Part shown: positions 5,806 to 8,613 of the stretch, one piece after another | Position numbering within the stretch: the stretch's first letter is position 1 | How the letters are laid out: the number at the start of each line of letters is the position of its first letter | NCBI GenBank assembly: GCA_024645155.1 | Contig: JAHEGF010000141.1 | Location: 1 to 8,613 of the forward strand | Length of the DNA stretch: 8,613 bases | Source of the DNA: Phyllobacteriaceae bacterium | GTDB taxonomy: Bacteria; Pseudomonadota; Alphaproteobacteria; Rhizobiales; Rhizobiaceae | Reading direction: 5' to 3' | Position numbers and translations under genes: made by a program | Notes under the pieces: generated by a model | The model's database searches: none | The model's input: the letters and a program-made list of their open reading frames with translations, nothing else | Told to the model about the DNA's origin: nothing

Positions 5806-7071
5806 TCACTGCCATTTGCACCGTAATGTTTCCAAGCCGTGAAAGTGGTAGCTATCGCGAAAACGCGGTTCACCTTCAAGCGCCAGGCCGGGTAGCCGTT
5901 CAAACAGTATTTTCAACGCGCATTGCAGTTCCAGCTTCGCCAAAGGCGCACCGATACAAAAATGAATGCCGGCGCCGAATGAAACGTTTTGGCGTTTTGG
6001 TCTGCCCGGATCAAATCGCCCCGGGTGGTCAAATACCGAAGGATCGTGGTTGGCTGCACCCAGCAGGAGTCCAATTTCATCATTTTTCCTGATGACAATA
6101 CCGCCGCCGAGATCGATTTCCTCATAGGCGAAACGTGTAAACATGTGCAGGGGCGGATCGATGCGCAGCAGTTCCTCAACGGTGGCATTCACCATCTCTG
6201 CGGATTTGAAGAACCGTCGCGGATCACCCTTTTGGTGCAGAAGGACCCGGATGGCATTGCCGATCTGGTGAACTGTGGCCTCATGGCCGGCATTGAGCAG
6301 AAGGATAATTGAAGAGGTCAGTTCCTCGTCGCTGAGATTGGCTTTTCGGTCCTGCGCATTGACCAAATGTCCAAGCAGACCGGTGGTTGCAGAAACCGCT
6401 GCGGTGCCGGTTCGAATGTTCCGGATCGCCCTTGCTACAAAATCGGCGAATTGTGCGGCCGCGCGATCCGCCTTGAGTTCGGTCTCGTGGTCTCTGCCAT
6501 GCATATACATCGCAACCATCGCGTGGGACCAGTCGAGCAGTTGCGGTGCCTCATCTTCCGGCACGCCCAGCATCCGGGCAATTATCCTGACCGGGATCGG
6601 GGTGGCAAAGGCCGGGATCAGGTCGGCGATCGTGGCATTCTCGAAACCGCTGACCAGGTCGTTTGCAAGCGTTTCGATGTCCGCACGCATTCCTTCGATG
6701 TTGCGCGATACAAAAGCCCGGTTAACCAGACCGCGCAGGCGTGTATGGTCCGGGGGTTCCATATCGAGCAGCGAGTGACGCTCTACCGCATCGAAACATT
6801 GCAAATGCTCGCGACCGCTTTCGGGCTTTACGCTTGCAGGAACCTTTCTGCCAAGGCGCCGGTCGCGCAACAGTCGGTTGACATCGTGATAACCGGCAAA
6901 ACACCACATACGGTAATCCTGCCAAAAGAACCGCGGAGCGGTGGCGTGTAAATAGGCATAGATCCCGTAAGGATTCTGCACGAAAACGTCATCGTGCGGA
7001 TCGAGTTGCAACTCCACATCGGCGGCGGAAAAGTTCATCGACGGAGGAAAGGCATTCTGCGACGCGCTCAT
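5806..7071 (-). CDS. Cytochrome P450 (soluble bacterial class)
   Basis: A 421-residue heme monooxygenase with no membrane anchor, so a soluble class I type needing a separate ferredoxin and reductase, neither of which is in the window. Features in order: the helix-C motif PPDHTRLRGLVNRAF (106-120), helix I LLLNAGHEATVHQIGN (257-272), the ExxR salt bridge at Glu300/Arg303, and the heme loop FGAGIHFCIG (365-374) with Cys372 as iron ligand. In helix I the acid is Glu264, but the threonine that usually follows is Ala265, with Thr266 next; this resembles an AGHEAT subgroup and recalls P450eryF, where Ala replaces the Thr. The substrate cannot be predicted. The start at 7071 has no good ribosome binding site; Met12 (7038) is an alternative. 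It is divergent from the flavin oxidase gene with a shared 107 bp control region and convergent with metY. Confidence 0.93.
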   Translation of the reverse strand: MSASQNAFPPSMNFSAADVELQLDPHDDVFVQNPYGIYAYLHATAPRFFWQDYRMWCFAGYHDVNRLLRDRRLGRKVPASVKPESGREHLQCFDAVERHSLLDMEPPDHTRLRGLVNRAFVSRNIEGMRADIETLANDLVSGFENATIADLIPAFATPIPVRIIARMLGVPEDEAPQLLDWSHAMVAMYMHGRDHETELKADRAAAQFADFVARAIRNIRTGTAAVSATTGLLGHLVNAQDRKANLSDEELTSSIILLLNAGHEATVHQIGNAIRVLLHQKGDPRRFFKSAEMVNATVEELLRIDPPLHMFTRFAYEEIDLGGGIVIRKNDEIGLLLGAANHDPSVFDHPGRFDPGRPKRQNVSFGAGIHFCIGAPLAKLELQCALKILFERLPGLALEGEPRFRDSYHFHGLETLRCKWQ

Positions 7072-7096
7072 GATCGAGTGTTAGCAAGATTGTGCG

Positions 7097-7115
7097 GTCA
7101 ATGGCCACAATTGAC
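7097..7115. promoter_or_regulatory. GTCAAT-N7-ATTGAC dyad, candidate operator for the P450/oxidase pair
   Basis: A perfect 6-7-6 inverted repeat in the 107 bp between the divergent P450 and oxidase starts. Its right arm overlaps the TTGACT -35-like hexamer (7111-7116) of the rightward promoter, and its left arm reads TTGACC on the minus strand, so a bound protein could control both directions. The size suits a dimeric HTH regulator; no such regulator gene is in the window. Confidence 0.4.
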
Positions 7116-7139
7116 TTGCGCCATATTCCGGTGATTGTT
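7111..7139 (+). promoter_or_regulatory. Possible sigma70-type promoter for the flavin oxidase gene
   Basis: TTGACT (7111-7116), a 17 bp spacer and ATTGTT (7134-7139), about 40 bp before the ATG at 7179. The -35 is good and the -10 only fair. Confidence 0.35.
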
Positions 7140-7178
7140 CAGATTGATCGCCGTCATTAACCTGGAACCGGGACTTTC

Positions 7179-8294
7179 ATGAATATCCTTATCGTAGGTG
7201 CAGGAATATCCGGCCTGTCCACTGCTTGGGCACTTTCCAAACGTGGGCACGCCGTGACGTTGATCGAGCAGGGGCCCATCCCCAACCCACTTTCGGCATC
7301 GGGCGATCATCACCGCATCATCCGCCGCGCCTACGGGCCAGACAGCGGCTATGGAGCATTGATTGGCGAGGCTTTCGATGCCTGGGACGAATTATGGGCT
7401 GATCTGGGAGAAAGCCATTACGACCATCGCGGATTTCTTGCGGTATCGCGGCAACCCGGCGACGAGGCCGACCGATACACCGCGGGAATGGTCGCAGGCG
7501 GTTACGATCACAAAATTCTCGAACCGGCAGATGCCGCGGAGCGCTGGCCTTTTCTCGAACCCGGCACATTCAACTACGCCATGCATTCTCCCGAAGGTGG
7601 TGTACTGCATTGCCGGTCCATCGCCGCCGGACTTGCAGGGTATCTGGAGGAAGTCGGTCAAACGGTTTTAACGAATGCACCGGTCAAATCGGTGGATCGC
7701 GACCATGCAAGTGTGACGCTCGCCGATGGAAGAACACTGTCAGCAGACATCGTTATCGTGACAGCCGGAGCATGGGTAACCAGACTGTTTCCGGAATACA
7801 ATCTCGACCTGACCCCTTATCGCACCGCTGTGGTCTATCTCGAGCCGCCATCCGACTTGCTTGAAGTGTGGCACAAAGCACCGGTCATTCTCGATGTCGG
7901 TGGTGAAACTGACGGATATGTCCTTCCGCCAAGCCGCGGCGCAGGCCTGAAATTTGGTTCAGGCCGGCACAAGTTCAAAAACGACAATGCCGACGAAAAC
8001 CGGATGGCGGCTGACGGGGAGGGCGAAATCATCCGTGATCTCTTTGCGCCGCCGCTGGCGCGGCTCGATGAATACCGGGTCAGCGATGTGCTGACATGCG
8101 TCTACACATTTACCCGTGACGAGAAGTTCTATTGTCACGCTGACGGCAAGGCGATGATCGTATCTGCCTGCTCGGGGCATGGGTACAAATTCGGCGCGGC
8201 GGTGGGGAAGCGTTTGACACGATGGGTGGAGGATCGCGATGCCGCTGGTTTGCGAAGTTGGTTGCGAGCCGAAACCACCAAAAAGGAACGTTAA
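7179..8294 (+). CDS. FAD-dependent amine oxidase, monomeric sarcosine oxidase / N-methyltryptophan oxidase type
   Basis: A 371-residue cytoplasmic flavoenzyme of the DAO family, expected to oxidise the C-N bond of a secondary amine or N-methyl amino acid with O2, giving H2O2 and an aldehyde or imine. The dinucleotide-binding motif is ILIVGAGISGLS (3-14) with Glu30 for the ribose. DHHRIIRRAYG (43-53) matches the SRI-R-AYG segment of monomeric sarcosine oxidase. Lys258 in GLKFGSGRH aligns with the oxygen-activating Lys265 of that enzyme, and Cys307 in CVYTFTRDEKF with Cys315, the covalent flavin attachment site. The C-terminal SGHGYKFGAAVG (332-343) completes the flavin site. Length (usual 370-390) is normal. 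The real substrate is not determined by these motifs. The start has a modest GGGA 5 nt upstream. It is divergent from the P450 gene and probably co-regulated with it. No terminator is evident after it. Confidence 0.85.
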   Translation: MNILIVGAGISGLSTAWALSKRGHAVTLIEQGPIPNPLSASGDHHRIIRRAYGPDSGYGALIGEAFDAWDELWADLGESHYDHRGFLAVSRQPGDEADRYTAGMVAGGYDHKILEPADAAERWPFLEPGTFNYAMHSPEGGVLHCRSIAAGLAGYLEEVGQTVLTNAPVKSVDRDHASVTLADGRTLSADIVIVTAGAWVTRLFPEYNLDLTPYRTAVVYLEPPSDLLEVWHKAPVILDVGGETDGYVLPPSRGAGLKFGSGRHKFKNDNADENRMAADGEGEIIRDLFAPPLARLDEYRVSDVLTCVYTFTRDEKFYCHADGKAMIVSACSGHGYKFGAAVGKRLTRWVEDRDAAGLRSWLRAETTKKER

Positions 8295-8323
8295 GCACTG
8301 TTTGCATTTGCATGATGGGGCCC

Positions 8324-8353
8324 CTTGCGTGCGCCGCTGCGAACACCTTATCT
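8324..8353 (+). promoter_or_regulatory. Possible heat-shock (RpoH-type) promoter upstream of clpP
   Basis: CTTGCG (8324-8329), 16 bp, then CCTTATCT (8346-8353) resembles the CTTG...CC-TAT pattern of alphaproteobacterial RpoH promoters, about 65 bp before the clpP start. clpP is commonly heat-induced. The match is partial. The rest of the gap 8295-8418 shows a tandem TTTGCA pair (8301-8312) and nothing else I can name. Confidence 0.3.
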
Positions 8354-8418
8354 ATCCGGCAGCAACTAATTGCGATTCTCTTATCCGCATAGTGTCGGAA
8401 CACGAAAAAGGAAGACTG

Positions 8419-8613
8419 ATGAAAGACCCGGTAGATCTCGCCATGAACCTGGTGCCAATGGTGGTCGAGCAGACCAACCGCGGCGAACGGGCATATGATA
8501 TTTTCTCGCGCCTTCTCAAGGAGCGGATTATTTTCATCACCGGACCGGTCGAAGATGCGATGGCGACCCTGGTATGTGCACAGCTCCTGTTTCTGGAAGC
8601 GGAAAATCCCAAG
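8419..8613 (+). CDS. clpP: ATP-dependent Clp protease proteolytic subunit (N-terminal 65 residues; 3' end outside window)
   Basis: Start of the serine protease subunit that forms two stacked heptameric rings and degrades proteins fed by ClpA or ClpX. The 65 residues seen cover the N-terminal axial-loop region and first helix/strand: LVPMVVEQTNRGERAYDIFS (11-30), then RLLKERIIFITGPV (31-44) and CAQLLFLEAENP (53-64), all highly conserved in ClpP. The catalytic Ser-His-Asp residues lie beyond the window edge and cannot be checked. AAGGAAG ends about 4 nt before the ATG and no better start exists. The MKDP-D-AMNLVPMVVEQT start is the typical rhizobial principal ClpP. A candidate RpoH-type promoter lies upstream. 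Confidence 0.96.
   Translation, partial: MKDPVDLAMNLVPMVVEQTNRGERAYDIFSRLLKERIIFITGPVEDAMATLVCAQLLFLEAENPK

Noticed and set aside
6275..6951. Open frames of 167 and 194 codons on the plus strand
   Set aside because: Both are antisense to the P450 gene with low-complexity or composition-driven products; typical shadows of a GC-rich gene.
8301..8312. Tandem TTTGCA repeat
   Set aside because: Two copies of a hexamer are within chance expectation and match no known element here, although TTTGC also occurs upstream of metY.
1..8613. Defence system, mobile element, CRISPR or RNA gene
   Set aside because: Every gene has a metabolic, transport or housekeeping family assignment or is a small exported protein; no transposase, integrase, regularly spaced repeats, tRNA fold or toxin-antitoxin pair was found.

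Overview
The window reads as ordinary chromosome from an alphaproteobacterium, most likely of the Hyphomicrobiales (Rhizobiales). This is inferred from the near-textbook rhizobial form of the MetY and ClpP proteins, moderate-to-high GC, and dense short operons with several GTG/TTG starts. I see no transposase, integrase, tRNA, rRNA, CRISPR array or phage gene, and nothing that looks like a defence island.

Layout. (1) Positions 1-2734 form an acyl-CoA block. A leftward pair, an atypical crotonase followed 19 nt later by a PaaI-type hotdog thioesterase (cut by the window edge), faces a rightward ECHDC3-like crotonase across a ~145 bp divergent promoter region. The leftward crotonase is interrupted by an in-frame TGA at its residue 76, with both halves otherwise intact and in the same frame. 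A glyoxalase-fold (VOC) protein follows the rightward crotonase. (2) Positions 2754-3059 hold a small leftward exported protein with four cysteines. (3) Positions 3215-5743 run rightward: a CoA-binding protein with a TTG start, a LysE/RhtB-type exporter 7 nt after it, a 125 bp gap with hairpin and dyad structure, then metY (O-acetylhomoserine sulfhydrylase, methionine/homocysteine synthesis). (4) A strong hairpin separates metY from a convergent cytochrome P450 gene (5806-7071, leftward). (5) The P450 shares a 107 bp divergent promoter region, containing a GTCAAT-N7-ATTGAC dyad, with a rightward monomeric-sarcosine-oxidase-type flavoenzyme (7179-8294). (6) The 5' end of clpP lies at 8419-8613 behind a possible heat-shock-type promoter.

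How the parts fit. The first block probably acts on acyl-CoA esters, but both crotonases lack the two catalytic glutamates of true enoyl-CoA hydratases, so their reactions are open. The CoA-binding/LysE/metY stretch suggests sulfur amino acid metabolism with an export function. The P450 and flavin oxidase may be co-regulated for oxidation of an N-methylated or amine substrate; this is inference from arrangement only. The points most worth a second look are the in-frame stop in the crotonase, the mutually exclusive inverted repeats just upstream of metY, and the dyad between the P450 and oxidase genes.
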